Part shown: positions 36,843-47,629 of the stretch, piece by piece
Numbering within the stretch: the first letter of the stretch is position 1
Layout: every line of letters starts with the position of its first letter
Made by a program: the position numbers and the translations under genes
The notes under the pieces: generated by a model
The model's input: only the letters and a program-made list of their open reading frames with translations
Database searches by the model: none
Told to the model about the DNA's origin: nothing
Assembly: GCA_002862205.1 (NCBI GenBank)
Contig: PKCN01000406.1
Span: 1 to 63,241, forward strand
Length of the DNA stretch: 63,241 nucleotides
Direction of reading: 5' to 3'
Origin: Planctomycetaceae bacterium
Lineage (GTDB): Bacteria; Planctomycetota; Planctomycetia; Pirellulales; Pirellulaceae

Positions 36843-37766
36843 TCAGTCGCAATCTGTTTCGGCCATGTCACGGGCATGATAACTACTGCGGACAAAGGGC
36901 CCACTGGCAACTTTTCTAAAGCCCATCTGCTTGGCTATTTCACCCAGTTCATCGAACTCCTCTGGAGGCACGAAGCGAACCACAGGCAAGTACTTTTCAC
37001 CGGGTTGCAGGTACTGTCCCAGCGTAAGAAAGTCGACATCGTGGTCACGCAGATCAGCGAGTGCTTCGAGCAATTCACCTCGCTCTTCACCCAAACCCAA
37101 CATCAAACCACTCTTGGTTTTAACCTCGGGATTGTAAGCCTTGACCTGCTTCATCATGGCCAAAGTCCACGAGTAGTCACTCTTGGGTCCGCGAACGCGT
37201 CGATACAGTCGCGGCACGGTTTCCATGTTGTGATTGAAAACATCGGGCCGGGCCTCGATCACTCGCTCCAGCGATGGTTTGCAGTGAACAAAATCAGGGG
37301 TGAGCACTTCAGTGGTTGCACCGGTCTTTTCCCGAACAGCAATAACGCAGCGGTAAAAGTGGTCAGCCCCCCCATCGGGTAAATCATCGCGTGTCACACT
37401 GGTGATCACCACATGCTTCAGGCCCAGGCGATAAGCCGCTTCGGCCACACGTGCAGGCTCATCTGACTCTGGCAATTCCGGCGGGCGCCCGCGATGCACC
37501 GCGCAAAATCCGCAGGGGCGGGTGCAAACGTTGCCAAGGATCATGAAGGTTGCAGTCTGCTGGCTGTAACATTCCATTCGGTTGGGGCATTTGGCGTTAT
37601 CGCAAACTGTTTCCAACCGCAATTCATCCAACAAACCCTGGGTCATATGGTTTGCATTCCCAGCAGGAATCGGCCTTTTCAGCCAACGGGGAAGCCTTCC
37701 CGAGGCCGAGACCTCTGCGCCATCAGGAATTTCAGGATCTGCAACTACCGGAAGTCGAAAAGCCAT
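36843..37766 (-). CDS. lipA: Lipoyl synthase
   Basis: A 307-residue radical-SAM enzyme that inserts two sulfurs into octanoyl groups on carrier proteins. The auxiliary cluster motif CDNAKCPNRMEC (Cys55, Cys60, Cys66), the radical-SAM motif CTRPCGFC (Cys81, Cys85, Cys88) and the C-terminal RSSYHA are all present. KHVVITSVTRDDLPDGGADH and DVFNHNMETVPRLYRRVRGP are typical. Length is normal. The ATG at 37766 is the only good start. It is transcribed away from smpB; no lipB lies in the window. Confidence 0.96.
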   Translation of the reverse strand: MAFRLPVVADPEIPDGAEVSASGRLPRWLKRPIPAGNANHMTQGLLDELRLETVCDNAKCPNRMECYSQQTATFMILGNVCTRPCGFCAVHRGRPPELPESDEPARVAEAAYRLGLKHVVITSVTRDDLPDGGADHFYRCVIAVREKTGATTEVLTPDFVHCKPSLERVIEARPDVFNHNMETVPRLYRRVRGPKSDYSWTLAMMKQVKAYNPEVKTKSGLMLGLGEERGELLEALADLRDHDVDFLTLGQYLQPGEKYLPVVRFVPPEEFDELGEIAKQMGFRKVASGPFVRSSYHARDMAETDCD

Positions 37767-38022
37767 TCAGCAAAAAACCAAGGTGAAAAGGACGAACCAA
37801 AGCCTGAGACGCCACATATTGTAGTGGGAAGTTCAGTCCCGGCCATGGCGGAAGCACATCTCGTCCGCAAAGACAGCAGAAGACAGCAGAGGACAGAGGG
37901 GGCGAAAGGAGATGGCGACCGAGAAAATCCGCATTGGATCGCCCTGAAAGGCCGAAAATCAACGTTTGAAATCAGAGCCCGACTACGGCGAACGGCCTCT
38001 GAAGCGTACAATCCGCTAAGTT

Positions 38023-38544
38023 ATGGGAAAGAAGAAAACCAAATCGAAAGCTTCCAGCGGGAAGAAAAAGGCTGGTGGGAAAAAAACCGAGCCAACGCTG
38101 ACGATGGTTGCTGAGAACCGGAAAGCCCGACACCGCTATGAAATCCTCGATTCCGTCGAATGCGGGATGATGATGATGGGCAGCGAAGTCAAGTCGATGC
38201 GTGATAACAAGTTGTCACTGGACGAGGCTTACATTCGTGTCAAAGGTCAGGAATTGTGGCTGATTGGTGCCGACATTGCCCATTACAGAAATGCTGGCAT
38301 GTGGAATCATGATCCAAGGCGTCCCCGTAAACTGTTGGTTCATGCGCGGGAATTTGAAAAATTCGCCGGGCGTGCCCATGAACGAAGCCTGACGCTGGTG
38401 CCTCTGCGTGTCTATTTCAATGAACGCGGAATCGCAAAATGTGTCATGGGGCTGGTCAAAGGGAAGAAATTGCACGACAAACGTGAAACACTCAAGAAAC
38501 GTGACACTGACCGCGGGCTACAAAGAGCCATGAGGCGAAGATGA
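38023..38544 (+). CDS. smpB: SsrA-binding protein SmpB
   Basis: A 173-residue tmRNA partner for rescue of stalled ribosomes. After a lysine-rich N-terminal extension of about 27 residues (KKKTKSKASSGKKKAGGKK) comes the usual fold: AENRKARHRYEILDSVECGM, GSEVKSMRDNKLSLDEAYIR, RRPRKLLVHAREFEKFAGRA and the basic C-terminal tail KKLHDKRETLKKRD. Its last four bases (ATGA) overlap the start of an ABC transporter gene. No tmRNA gene is visible nearby. Confidence 0.96.
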   Translation: MGKKKTKSKASSGKKKAGGKKTEPTLTMVAENRKARHRYEILDSVECGMMMMGSEVKSMRDNKLSLDEAYIRVKGQELWLIGADIAHYRNAGMWNHDPRRPRKLLVHAREFEKFAGRAHERSLTLVPLRVYFNERGIAKCVMGLVKGKKLHDKRETLKKRDTDRGLQRAMRRR

Positions 38545-39233
38545 CAAAACTACTCGACATCAACCAGTTAAAAAAGAGTTTTAGACAGCCCGAGGGCGGA
38601 CGGTTGGTCGTTCTGGACATTCCGGAATTTCAGATCGACAAAGGTGAGCAAGTCGCATTGATTGGCCAAAGTGGAGGTGGAAAAACCACGCTGCTACATC
38701 TGATCGCCGGTCTGCTGTCACCCGATCAAGGATCAATCCGAATTGCCGGCCATGAAATCACCGGTCTCAGTGAACAGGGTCGTGACCGCTTTCGAGCGGA
38801 AACCATCGGTTATGTTTTTCAGACTTTCAACCTGCTCCCAGCGTTCACGGCGATCGAGAATGTCCGTCTCGGCATGGCTTTTGGTTCCGGCAAGCATCAA
38901 AATGCACGAGCTGCTGATTTGCTGGATCGTGTCGGATTGAAAGATCGGTTCAATTACCGCCCCAGCCAACTGTCCGTGGGACAGCAACAGCGAGTTGCGA
39001 TCGCACGTTCGCTGGCAGGGCGTCCACAACTACTGCTGGCTGACGAGCCTACCGCCAATGTGGATCCCAGCAGCGCAGACAGTGTACTGCTGCTGATACG
39101 TGATACCTGTCGCGAAGAAGACGTTTCTTTGCTCACAGTCACTCATGATATGCAAATCGCATCAAGTTTTGATCGCATCGAAAAACTGGATGAAATCAAC
39201 CAGGTGGATCACACCCCTGCATCCTCTGCGTGA
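38541..39233 (+). CDS. ABC transporter ATP-binding protein, LolD/MacB type
   Basis: A 230-residue ATPase with Walker A (LIGQSGGGKTTLLH), Q-loop (YVFQTFNLLPAFTAIENV), signature (LSVGQQQRVAIARSL), Walker B (LLLADEPTANVDP) and H-loop (VTHD). It belongs to the group serving FtsX-like permeases such as LolCDE and MacB. The start overlaps the smpB stop (ATGA). The FtsX-type permease 64 bp downstream is the obvious partner; lipoprotein release or export of a substrate are both possible. Confidence 0.93.
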   Translation: MTKLLDINQLKKSFRQPEGGRLVVLDIPEFQIDKGEQVALIGQSGGGKTTLLHLIAGLLSPDQGSIRIAGHEITGLSEQGRDRFRAETIGYVFQTFNLLPAFTAIENVRLGMAFGSGKHQNARAADLLDRVGLKDRFNYRPSQLSVGQQQRVAIARSLAGRPQLLLADEPTANVDPSSADSVLLLIRDTCREEDVSLLTVTHDMQIASSFDRIEKLDEINQVDHTPASSA

Positions 39234-39297
39234 TCCTGGCACAGCTTTCATCACTTAAAACTGTTCACACAATCGGCACTGAATCAAGCATCCAACC

Positions 39298-40824
39298 ATG
39301 TCTCTCATTCACATCGCCTGGCGAAACTTCTGCCATCGAGCTCTCTCAAGCTTTCTGACAACCTTCTCTCTGGCTTTGGGCGTCGGCCTGGTTGTACTGG
39401 TTCTTTCCATCTATGGGGTGATCAGTGAAGCGTTCACTCGAAATGCCTCCGTGGGTTACAACCTTGTGGTTGGCCCCAAGGGCAGCCCCCTGCAACTCAC
39501 TTTGAATAGCGTTTTCTATCTCAGCCAACCGATCGAAAACCTGCCTTACACGGAATACATGGAATTCCTGCCCCAAGACGAGCGGGCGGCCATGGTGAGC
39601 CAATTTGGCGGTGACCCAGAACTTGCGAAACGCGATGGACGTTACGCTCCTTACATTGCTGGTGGATTTGCAATTCCGCTGGCGCTGGGTGATTACTTCG
39701 GCGAATTCAGGGTCGTGGGCACCACGCCTGACTTTTTTACCGAATTAAAACATGGTCCTGATGTGAATGAAGATTTCACCTTCCGCGAGGGCCGGGCCTT
39801 TCAGGATTTTTCGCCAGAACACAGTTATTTTGAGGCTGTTGTTGGAGCCCGTGTTGCAAAAGAAATGAAGGTTAATCTTGGTGACAAGTTTTACCCGACT
39901 CACGGAGACCCCTCCGGACACGGGCATGAACTGGGTTTTACCGTCGTGGGAATCCTTGATCCAACCGGTACGCCCAACGACCGGGCGGCCTTTGTGAATC
40001 TCGAGGGATTCTACCTGATGGATGGCCACGCCAAACCTGTTGAAGCAACTGAGCAATCGGAGACTGACGACGAAAACATCCTTGATGAAGCCATTGACGC
40101 CGAGGAGTCAAACGAGACCCAACCCACAACGGATACAGCTCTCAATAACAACACTCCTGCAACCAAGGGTGCAAGCCAGGGGCCGACTGAAGCGGGGACA
40201 AATGATGCAGCATCGGATTCCACTGCCAACTCCACGGATGCGAGGAGTGCGGACGAATATCGTCTCTTGTCCATCCCCGAACGCGAAGTCACGTCGATTC
40301 TTATTCGCAACGGAAACATCATGTTCGCGCCGGGCATGCAGAATGCCATCAATGAGGGAATACGCTCACAGGCAGCGGCACCTATTGGAGAAATCAACAA
40401 GCTAATGACTTTTATCGTCGGACCTCTCATGACTGCCTTGTTGGTGATCACCGTCATCACCTGCATCGTAGCGGCCGTGGGAATCCTTGTTTCCATCTAC
40501 AACTCGATGAATGATCGCCGCCGGGACATTGCGATCATGCGAGCTCTGGGCGCTCGTCGTTCAACCGTGACAAGCATCATTGTCTTTGAGAGTTTCCAGG
40601 TCGCCTTGATAGGAACCATCGCAGGCTGGCTGCTCGCCCATGCTGCCATCGTGATGTACTCTAGCCAAATCGAGGATCAAACAGGAGTTCAGGTGAGTTT
40701 CTTTACCACCAGCAACTCTGAAATTCTGGTTCTGCCATTGGTCCTGGTCTTGGCGTTGATCGCTGCTCTGCTTCCGGCTTGGGCGGCCTATCGCACGGAT
40801 GTGGGTTCCAACCTGTCAGCTTGA
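39298..40824 (+). CDS. FtsX-like ABC transporter permease
   Basis: A 508-residue permease with the MacB/FtsX layout: one N-terminal transmembrane helix ([20 protein letters not shown]), a large periplasmic domain and three C-terminal helices ([60 protein letters not shown]) with [17 protein letters not shown] before them. The periplasmic domain contains an unusual low-complexity stretch rich in Thr, Asn, Ser and Glu, at about residues 250-315. It pairs with the ATPase upstream. Its end overlaps the end of the convergent DUF255 gene by 9 bp. Confidence 0.92.
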   Translation: MSLIHIAWRNFCHRALSSFLTTFSLALGVGLVVLVLSIYGVISEAFTRNASVGYNLVVGPKGSPLQLTLNSVFYLSQPIENLPYTEYMEFLPQDERAAMVSQFGGDPELAKRDGRYAPYIAGGFAIPLALGDYFGEFRVVGTTPDFFTELKHGPDVNEDFTFREGRAFQDFSPEHSYFEAVVGARVAKEMKVNLGDKFYPTHGDPSGHGHELGFTVVGILDPTGTPNDRAAFVNLEGFYLMDGHAKPVEATEQSETDDENILDEAIDAEESNETQPTTDTALNNNTPATKGASQGPTEAGTNDAASDSTANSTDARSADEYRLLSIPEREVTSILIRNGNIMFAPGMQNAINEGIRSQAAAPIGEINKLMTFIVGPLMTALLVITVITCIVAAVGILVSIYNSMNDRRRDIAIMRALGARRSTVTSIIVFESFQVALIGTIAGWLLAHAAIVMYSSQIEDQTGVQVSFFTTSNSEILVLPLVLVLALIAALLPAWAAYRTDVGSNLSA

Positions 40825-42906
40825 TCGGTTGTCACTGAGCCATTGTTCGACCTCTTCGTTACGAAGCGGTTGATCACAGGCAAAGTTCTCGCAACGATAC
40901 AGAGTTGTTGCTCCTTCAATGGCATCCCTTCCGCGATTGAGAGCTACGACGGGACCAGATTCAGGTGCCTGTCCCACGACCCACGAAAGAGCCGCGTGAG
41001 GCCGATAGGCCGCACAGAACGCGGGCCGAATTCGAACCAATTCTTCATTGTCAGGCACCGCGAGTACTAATTGCTGATTGCCATGGTGAAAGTGATCCAG
41101 AACAGCAAGCAGAGCAGCACAGGCACCAGACTGATTCGTCATCACGGTGGTCCCGGCAACCAGGGTGCGTTCTGCCGCGTCACGAAAATCCTGTCGCTCG
41201 CACAACTGTGATAACTTCAACAAGCCGCTGGCCGCCGATGCATTCCCACTCACCAGACTTCCATCGTGCCAATCCTTGTTGCGTGCAATCAAAGATTCGG
41301 CATCATCGGCGGTGTAAAAGAATCCACCGCATTCACCATCCTCAAAATGCTCGAGCATACAATCAGCCAACTTCACCGCACGCCCGATCCATCTGGCTCG
41401 CCCAGTGGCCTCGAACAGGGCAATGAAGGCCTCGATTGTGAAAGCATAATCATCAACGTAGGCATCAACGTGGGCCTTGCCGCCCCTGAACGCATGCAGC
41501 AGTCGTCCATCATCACGCGTCATATGATTCAGAAGAAAATCTGCTGCAGTCTCAGCCACCGTCAGATAGGAAGGCTGATTCAAGACGGCACCAGCGATCG
41601 CAAGTGACTTGATCATCAAGGCGTTCCAGGCAGTCACCACCTTATCATCACGCCCCGGATGTACTCGGTGCTCCCTGGCAACACGTAGCTGCTCACGATA
41701 ACCAGCCAGCACAGCGGAGAGTTCACCTTCATTCACTGACATTTCTTCAGCCCAAGCCGAAATACTCTGCGGTAAATTGGGGATACTTTTGCCCTCAAAG
41801 TTACCCTTCTCGCTGATGTCATAAACAGTACAGAAGTCTCTCGCAGATTCTGTTCCCAGCACCTGCTCCACTTGCTCAGGATTCCAAACGTAATATTTAC
41901 CTTCGATGCCTTCGCTATCCGCATCCTCGCTGCAGTGAAATCCCCCAGCGGAGTCAATCAGCTCACGACACACATAATCGAGTGTCTCACGAGCGACTTC
42001 CGCATGGCGTTGATGTCCAGTGACCTGAAATGCACGGACATAAACCTCTGCCAACAGGGCGTTGTCGTACAACATTTTTTCGAAGTGCGGCACAAGCCAC
42101 TGTCCGTCGACACTGTAACGTGAAAATCCACCTCCAATATGATCACGGATTCCACCCGTCGCCATACGATCCAGCGTCAACTCCGCGGCTGCTAACATCG
42201 TTCCATCGCCATTCACTTGCCCCATTCGGAGCAGCAAATCGAGATCGGTAGCATGAGGAAACTTGGGAGCACCACCAAAGCCACCCCATTTTCGATCCAG
42301 CACCTCAAGCAGGTGTTCGCAAGCTGCCGCAACCAGTTCACTGCCCGGAGTTGCGCTCGCAGATGTCGTCGAGGCAGAGGCGGCATCGGATTGTCCTTCA
42401 GTCCCATCAGCCAACTGTTGCAGTGCGGCTGTAATCTGGTTTGCATGACTCACTACTTCTTCGCGACGATTGACCCAAGCTTCGGACAATGACTCCAGCA
42501 CCTGGGCAAATCCCGGCATCCCGAATTTTTGCTTTGGTGGCCAATAAGTGCCAGCGAAAAAAGGCTGTCTTTTGTGGTCCAGAAACACGCTCATGGGCCA
42601 TCCACCACGGCCTGTCATGACTTGCACAGCGTTCATATAAACCTGATCAATATCAGGTCGTTCTTCGCGATCAACTTTGATTGACACAAAATTCTGATTC
42701 AGAAGATCAGCGATGGCAGCATCTTCAAAACTTTCATGCTCCATCACATGACACCAATGGCAAGCCGCATAACCTACTGAAAGAAAGATGGGCTTGTCTT
42801 CTCGCACTGCGCGTTCAAAAGCCTCGTCTCCCCATGGATACCAATCCACTGGGTTGTTCTTGTGCTGCAGCAGATAGGGACTGAGAGAGTTGGCAAGTCG
42901 ATTCAA
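40816..42906 (-). CDS. DUF255 thioredoxin-fold protein (YyaL/spermatogenesis-associated 20 family)
   Basis: A 696-residue protein. The N-terminal thioredoxin-like domain has [18 protein letters not shown], the CHWC motif in [18 protein letters not shown] and [14 protein letters not shown]. The rest is an (alpha/alpha)6 barrel like N-acylglucosamine 2-epimerases ([53 protein letters not shown]). Function is not established. I chose TTG 42906, which precedes [15 protein letters not shown] as in relatives and has GAAGG at the right distance; ATGs further upstream would overlap gyrB. Confidence 0.9.
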   Translation of the reverse strand: MNRLANSLSPYLLQHKNNPVDWYPWGDEAFERAVREDKPIFLSVGYAACHWCHVMEHESFEDAAIADLLNQNFVSIKVDREERPDIDQVYMNAVQVMTGRGGWPMSVFLDHKRQPFFAGTYWPPKQKFGMPGFAQVLESLSEAWVNRREEVVSHANQITAALQQLADGTEGQSDAASASTTSASATPGSELVAAACEHLLEVLDRKWGGFGGAPKFPHATDLDLLLRMGQVNGDGTMLAAAELTLDRMATGGIRDHIGGGFSRYSVDGQWLVPHFEKMLYDNALLAEVYVRAFQVTGHQRHAEVARETLDYVCRELIDSAGGFHCSEDADSEGIEGKYYVWNPEQVEQVLGTESARDFCTVYDISEKGNFEGKSIPNLPQSISAWAEEMSVNEGELSAVLAGYREQLRVAREHRVHPGRDDKVVTAWNALMIKSLAIAGAVLNQPSYLTVAETAADFLLNHMTRDDGRLLHAFRGGKAHVDAYVDDYAFTIEAFIALFEATGRARWIGRAVKLADCMLEHFEDGECGGFFYTADDAESLIARNKDWHDGSLVSGNASAASGLLKLSQLCERQDFRDAAERTLVAGTTVMTNQSGACAALLAVLDHFHHGNQQLVLAVPDNEELVRIRPAFCAAYRPHAALSWVVGQAPESGPVVALNRGRDAIEGATTLYRCENFACDQPLRNEEVEQWLSDNRSS

Positions 42907-42928
42907 TTTACAGGCCTTCGACGAAAGA

Positions 42929-45541
42929 TCAGATGTCCAGATTACGAACGTCCAATGCATGTTTTTCGATGAACTCACGCCTGGGCTCGACTTTGTCACC
43001 CATGAGTAATCGGAACATTTCGTCAGCAGCACCCGCATCCGTCAGATTGACTTGCAATAGCGTACGATTGGCAGGATCAAGTGTAGTTTCACGCAGTTCC
43101 TCGGCGTTCATCTCACCCAATCCTTTGAAACGTGTGACCTGCAAACCTTTCTCACCAGCCGCCCTCACCTCGGACAACAAGTCGCGAAGATCGTTCAAAG
43201 CACGGCGAACATCTTCGCCTCGAACCAATTCAAACCTTGCTGTGGTTGAACCCGTCCGCTCCGCAGGAATCAAATCGTCAACACTGAATCCCAGTGGAGT
43301 CAATTCCTTCAATCCACTATTGATGGTTCGGACTTCATGCAATTCCGTGAGATGGGCCATCGGGATCTCAACTTCTGGCTCGGCCGTCGTCTCTTCCGAA
43401 GTGCTCGCGGCTTCACTGCCAGCAGCATCCTCTGCGTTGCCTTCAGCCTCGTTGCCTTCAGCCTCGTTGCCTTCAGCCTCGTTAACCTCTGGCTCGTCAA
43501 CCTCTGGCTCATCGTCCAGTTCGGTATCCAGTGTCAACCCCTGTTCATTGAGATAACTCTCCACTTGGTCCTGAGAGTGGAACCAATGCTCTTCGTTTCC
43601 ATGCGTGATGAGTAACGACGGTAATTTGTTGGTAGTTGGATCAAGACGCATGGCATGTGCTCGAAGACTGTACCCATGCTGTTCAAGCGCCAAGATCGAT
43701 TCTTCCATCGAGGCCAGAGTGGTACAGAGAGCCCGCATCGAATCTCCTTCGACTCGCCGACCATCCTCTGCTTCGAAAATGGTGTCACTGAGCCCGCGTT
43801 CGAGCAACTGTGACTTCATCTCGCCATCAGACTGAATGTAGTACCGTTTCTTTCCCTGCTGAACACGGAATAGCGGTGGCTGAGCAACGTAGACGTGCCC
43901 GCGAGCAACCAGTTCATACATCTGCCGATAGAAAAAGCAGAGCAACAGCGTCCGGATGTGACTGCCATCGACATCGGCGTCAGTCATGATGATGATTTTT
44001 TCATATCGACGTTTGGTCAGATCCTGATCGGCACCGATCCCAGTGCCAATTGCCTGAATCATCGATTGGACTTCCTGATTCTCAAGAACCTTAGCTTCAC
44101 GGCTCTTGTACGCGTTGATGATTTTACCTCGCAGCGGCAGGATCGCCTGAAAATCCCGCATCCGCCCACCTTCGGCTGAACCACCGGCCGAATCACCCTC
44201 GACCAGGTAAAGCTCACACTCCTCCCGATTCTTGCTGATGCAATCTCGCAACTTGCCGGGCAATCCACCGCCGCCCAAGGCATCTTTTCGTTTCCTCAGC
44301 AAGTCCTTTGCCTTCCGTGCAGCCTCGCGAGCTTCTGCGGCTAAAAGACCCTTCCGAACAATCGTCTGCGCTACTCTGGGGTTCTCTTCAAAATACTTCG
44401 CCAGTTGTTCTGATACGCCACCACTGATGATTCCGTCAACTTCACTGTTGCCCAATTTGGTCTTGGTCTGACCCTCGAACTGTGGATGTGCCACTCGAAC
44501 ACTGATGACTGCTGTGATCCCCTCACGAAAATCATCACCGCCTGGTGAAACGCCTTTGAAGAGATTTTCTTTCTTGCCGTAATTGTTCAGGGTACGCGTC
44601 AATGCACTTCGAAAACCGGAGACATGGGTTCCGCCTTCGATCGTGTGAATGTTATTCACATAAGACTGCACATTCTCGGTGAACTCAGTGCTGTACTGCA
44701 TTGCGATGTCGAATTGCGTACCGTCCTTTTCACCGGAAATTTGAATCACATCACCATGCAGCGTATCACTCGCACGGTTGAGGTGTTCGACGAATTCGAC
44801 CAAGCCGCGCTCGTATTGAAAGTCTCCACCTTCTCCATTTCGTTCATCATGGTATTTGATGTGGACACCGCTATTGAGGAAAGCGAGTTCCTGCAAGCGT
44901 TTGTAGAGAGTGTCAAAGTTGTACTTGGTGACACTGAAAATTTTGTTGTCAGCTTTGAATGTCGTTTTCGTACCTGTCTTCTTGGTCGCCCGTCCCTTAC
45001 GTACCGGACCCGTGGGAACACCACGCTCATATTCCTGTGTCCACGTGAAACCATCACGACTCACTTCAGTCTCAGCCCACTGGCTCAAAAAGTTCACAAC
45101 GGTGACGCCGACGCCGTGCAAACCACCGGAAGTTTGATAGGCACCCTTTTCAAACTTGCCACCAAACTTAAGAACCGTCATCACTCCTTCGAGCGTGCTG
45201 ACCTCGCGATCCAATTCTTCAGACAGCTGCTCGTGCCTGGTAACTGGGATCCCGCGTCCATCATCCTCAACCGTCACACTGCCGTCGGTGTGCACCGTGA
45301 CAGACACCATCTTGGCGAAATCAGCCATGGCCTCGTCGATGGAATTATCAACCACCTCATAGACCAAATGATGCAGACCGCGAGTGGCCGTATCACCGAT
45401 GTACATACCAGGCCTCTCGCGCACATGCTCGAGGTCAGACAGATGCTGCAAATCCGCATCTGTGTAATTCGAGTTGGCGGCGGGAGCAGTAGAAGCGGGA
45501 GTTTCGTTGGAGGGAGAACTCGATTCAGGAGCGTCGCTCAT
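42929..45541 (-). CDS. gyrB: DNA gyrase subunit B with acidic repeat insert
   Basis: An 870-residue GyrB. The ATPase domain opens with [15 protein letters not shown] and [14 protein letters not shown] and has [15 protein letters not shown]; the transducer and TOPRIM domains follow ([36 protein letters not shown]-like segment), and the C-terminus has [20 protein letters not shown]. Between the TOPRIM core and its end lies an insert of roughly 150 residues; its centre (about 660-735) is acidic and repetitive, built from a 15-bp repeat. Gram-negative GyrB proteins carry an insert at a similar place but not this sequence. The start at 45541 has GCAGG upstream; the extra N-terminal Ser/Pro/Ala-rich 40 residues are unusual. 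Confidence 0.96.
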   Translation of the reverse strand: MSDAPESSSPSNETPASTAPAANSNYTDADLQHLSDLEHVRERPGMYIGDTATRGLHHLVYEVVDNSIDEAMADFAKMVSVTVHTDGSVTVEDDGRGIPVTRHEQLSEELDREVSTLEGVMTVLKFGGKFEKGAYQTSGGLHGVGVTVVNFLSQWAETEVSRDGFTWTQEYERGVPTGPVRKGRATKKTGTKTTFKADNKIFSVTKYNFDTLYKRLQELAFLNSGVHIKYHDERNGEGGDFQYERGLVEFVEHLNRASDTLHGDVIQISGEKDGTQFDIAMQYSTEFTENVQSYVNNIHTIEGGTHVSGFRSALTRTLNNYGKKENLFKGVSPGGDDFREGITAVISVRVAHPQFEGQTKTKLGNSEVDGIISGGVSEQLAKYFEENPRVAQTIVRKGLLAAEAREAARKAKDLLRKRKDALGGGGLPGKLRDCISKNREECELYLVEGDSAGGSAEGGRMRDFQAILPLRGKIINAYKSREAKVLENQEVQSMIQAIGTGIGADQDLTKRRYEKIIIMTDADVDGSHIRTLLLCFFYRQMYELVARGHVYVAQPPLFRVQQGKKRYYIQSDGEMKSQLLERGLSDTIFEAEDGRRVEGDSMRALCTTLASMEESILALEQHGYSLRAHAMRLDPTTNKLPSLLITHGNEEHWFHSQDQVESYLNEQGLTLDTELDDEPEVDEPEVNEAEGNEAEGNEAEGNAEDAAGSEAASTSEETTAEPEVEIPMAHLTELHEVRTINSGLKELTPLGFSVDDLIPAERTGSTTARFELVRGEDVRRALNDLRDLLSEVRAAGEKGLQVTRFKGLGEMNAEELRETTLDPANRTLLQVNLTDAGAADEMFRLLMGDKVEPRREFIEKHALDVRNLDI
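43436..43510. repeat. In-frame tandem repeat, 15 bp x 5, in gyrB
   Basis: Three copies of gttgccttcagcctc (43436-43480) and two variants (gttaacctctggctc, gtcaacctctggctc; 43481-43510). On the minus strand they encode [10 protein letters not shown] and three EAEGN units at residues about 678-702 of GyrB. Confidence 0.92.
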
Positions 45542-45678
45542 GAAGACCTGCAGAGAAGAGGTTGAGTGAGAGTATCCGCACACCGTCGTGCGAGCCCCAA
45601 ATTCTAGCGTTTCTTACGGCTTCCCGCGATTGGGGATCAAGCCAAACACGCCTACAAAAGATGGATAAAACAGGTGAT

Positions 45679-46137
45679 TTATCGCTTTTCCAGATACTTC
45701 TGGTAAGCAGCCACCGCCAACTCATCGCAACGCTCGTTCTCAAGGTGCCCGGCATGACCTTTGACATGCTGATAATGGACCGTGTGCTGGCCCATCAGAG
45801 CATCCAACTGCTGCCACAATTCGACATTTTTGACTGGCACCAACTTGGAACCATCTTTGCGTTTCCAGCCCCTCTTTTTCCAGCCTGCCATCCAACTGCT
45901 CATCCCCTGAAGCACATAGCTGCTGTCTGCGAAAAGGGTGACTTCACAGGGTTCGTTCAATGCCTCCAAACCCCGAATCACTGCCGTCAATTCCATCTTA
46001 TTGTTGGTGGATTCCGGCTCACCATCGCTTCGCTCAAGCTCTTTTTCTGTCTTGTTGCATCGCAAGATGAAGGCCCATCCCCCGGGACCAGGATTGCCGC
46101 TACAGGCACCATCGGTGTAGAGACTGACTTGCTTCAT
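45679..46137 (-). CDS. rnhA: Ribonuclease HI
   Basis: A 152-residue RNase HI, which removes RNA from RNA-DNA hybrids. The four catalytic acids can be seen: Asp in [17 protein letters not shown], Glu in [16 protein letters not shown], Asp in [13 protein letters not shown] and Asp in [15 protein letters not shown], with the basic [11 protein letters not shown] handle between. The start at 46137 gives the usual N-terminus [10 protein letters not shown]; the frame opens 27 codons earlier without family likeness. It lies 137 bp upstream of gyrB on the same strand. Confidence 0.95.
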   Translation of the reverse strand: MKQVSLYTDGACSGNPGPGGWAFILRCNKTEKELERSDGEPESTNNKMELTAVIRGLEALNEPCEVTLFADSSYVLQGMSSWMAGWKKRGWKRKDGSKLVPVKNVELWQQLDALMGQHTVHYQHVKGHAGHLENERCDELAVAAYQKYLEKR

Positions 46138-46448
46138 GGAGGTGACTTCGTGACGGTGAGTGAGTTTGGGACAACGATTTGGGCGAGGGAAGCTAAACGG
46201 GCAAACGGGTTCTGGCACCCGCTTCCCGACCGCTGTTCAACTTAATCCGTGAAGAACAATCAGAACACCGCCAGCTCCATCCTCCCGATGCGGGCTGTCG
46301 CTACCAACGATTCTGCTACCAACGATTCTGCTACCAACGATTCTGCTACCAACGATTCTGCTGCCAGCGATTTCGCCGCCAGCGATTCTATTGGCCCCAG
46401 CGATCAGAAATCCCTACAATGAGACGAGTTCTTGAAGGAGGAACTGAA
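46138..46448. other. Gap with tandem array before the glycine-rich gene
   Basis: Upstream region shared by the divergent rnhA and glycine-rich protein genes. It holds the 15-bp array at 46301-46390 and, at 46435-46441, the strong ribosome binding site AAGGAGG of the next gene. No other gene is seen. Confidence 0.6.
46301..46390. repeat. Tandem repeat, 15 bp x 6
   Basis: Four identical copies of ctaccaacgattctg (46301-46360) and two diverged ones (ctgccagcgatttcg, ccgccagcgattcta; 46361-46390). The array lies about 60 bp before the start of the glycine-rich protein, and the core accaacgatt occurs again inside that gene near 46500, coding for Thr-Asn-Asp. Confidence 0.93.
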
Positions 46449-47138
46449 ATGGCCCGGATCGTCTTCACTTTGATCATCGCATTTGTCTACGCATCAGCAA
46501 CCAACGATTGCAGTGGGCAAATGGTGACCACATCAGTGCCCTACAACACCAGTAGCAGCAGTTTTTTTGAAAACAACAGCATCAACTGGTCGCTACGAGG
46601 CAAGAACTGGTTTGCAAATTCGGGCGGAGCGCCTTTACCACCTTTTGGTGGAATGGCTGGCGGAGCTGCTGTTGCGGGCGGACTTTCTGGCGGCTTTGGG
46701 TTTGCTGGGGGCGGTGTTCGTGGCAGCCTCGGCTTCAATTTTTCGCAGGGAAGCAGCCGATCTTTCAGCAGCACAACACCCTCCCTGACAACGATGAATG
46801 GCTACCCGGGAAGTATTTCCTCGGGTGTACTTCAGCCGTTTGTAACTGGCTACTTTCCGGTAGTTGGAAACTACGCCGCTGCCACAGCCCCTTTGGCTCA
46901 ATCACGGCAAACGGTAATGGAAACCAGCCAACATCAAATCTCGAATCTCCGTCAAGCTCAAGCCAAAAGATACCAGGGCAAGCTGGCGCAATATCTGCAA
47001 CGCGCAGAACAGGCAGAAGCTTCGGGGAATAAACGCATGGCAAGAGCCAATTATCGTCTTGCGATCTCCATTGCAGCAGAACCACTTCGGAGTGAGCTGC
47101 AGCAGCGACTAGCACGGATGATCCATCAAACAAGATGA
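46449..47138 (+). CDS. Secreted glycine-rich protein with helical C-terminus
   Basis: A 229-residue protein that I cannot place in a family. It has a signal peptide (MARIVFTLIIAFVYASA), then a Ser/Asn-rich stretch, a glycine-rich block at about residues 60-100 (FGGMAGGAAVAGGLSGGFGF), a Ser/Thr/Pro linker, and a charged helix at about 165-229 (RQAQAKRYQGKLAQYLQRAE, GNKRMARANYRLAIS) that resembles a single TPR-like hairpin. Start 46449 is fixed by AAGGAGG seven bases upstream. Similar glycine-rich secreted proteins with a short C-terminal helix pair are frequent in Pirellulales; a surface or envelope role is possible. Confidence 0.75.
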   Translation: MARIVFTLIIAFVYASATNDCSGQMVTTSVPYNTSSSSFFENNSINWSLRGKNWFANSGGAPLPPFGGMAGGAAVAGGLSGGFGFAGGGVRGSLGFNFSQGSSRSFSSTTPSLTTMNGYPGSISSGVLQPFVTGYFPVVGNYAAATAPLAQSRQTVMETSQHQISNLRQAQAKRYQGKLAQYLQRAEQAEASGNKRMARANYRLAISIAAEPLRSELQQRLARMIHQTR

Positions 47139-47629
47139 ATCCCCCGGAAAGATCAGGCCAAGCCGAGAAAGACTGATCGATTTCCCTCCACGGCAACGCC
47201 CAGTCCTTCGAACGTAACGCCCAGTCCAATTCTGACTCACGCGCTACCGCCTCGTGCCGTATCCACCAGCGTTTGATCTGCACGCTCGGTGCGCTCACCG
47301 GCACAACTGGGCAGTCACACCGGTCCATGCAGTGAACCCATCAAGTCCCCCCCAACCTTGGCTGGCGACTGATGGATTCTCTTGCGGTCGCTACCAATCC
47401 GAGCTTTCGTAAGCGACTTCTGGCAACATGGCAAACATCATCAGGCCGCAAACATCATCAGGCCGCAAACAGCATCAGGCCGCAAACAGCATCAGGCCGC
47501 AAACAGCATCAGGCCGGCGCACACCTGATTCACACCAGATGCCTCAATTGCATGAAACATCTGAACAGTTGACTGACGCAGATAATCGACTGAATCAAAT
47601 GCCACCCAGACTCAATTGAACCAGACAAG
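47139..47629. other. 491-bp gap with tandem array
   Basis: No gene is supported between the glycine-rich protein and the Fpg/Nei glycosylase. The only structure seen is the 17-bp array at 47436-47517. A 187-codon minus-strand frame crossing into the preceding gene is a shadow of it. Confidence 0.6.
47436..47517. repeat. Tandem repeat, 17 bp x about 5
   Basis: Units of 17 bp start at 47436, 47453, 47470, 47487 and 47504 (the last partial). The core is catcaggccgcaaa preceded by cat or cag; the first two and the next two copies are identical pairs. It lies between the glycine-rich gene and the Fpg/Nei gene. Confidence 0.93.

Noticed and set aside
44624-45565. 313-codon plus-strand frame opposite gyrB
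   Set aside because: gyrB is unmistakable on the other strand; long antisense frames are expected from its codon bias.
46765-47328. 187-codon minus-strand frame near the glycine-rich gene
   Set aside because: It overlaps a gene with a strong ribosome binding site and signal peptide, and has no family likeness.
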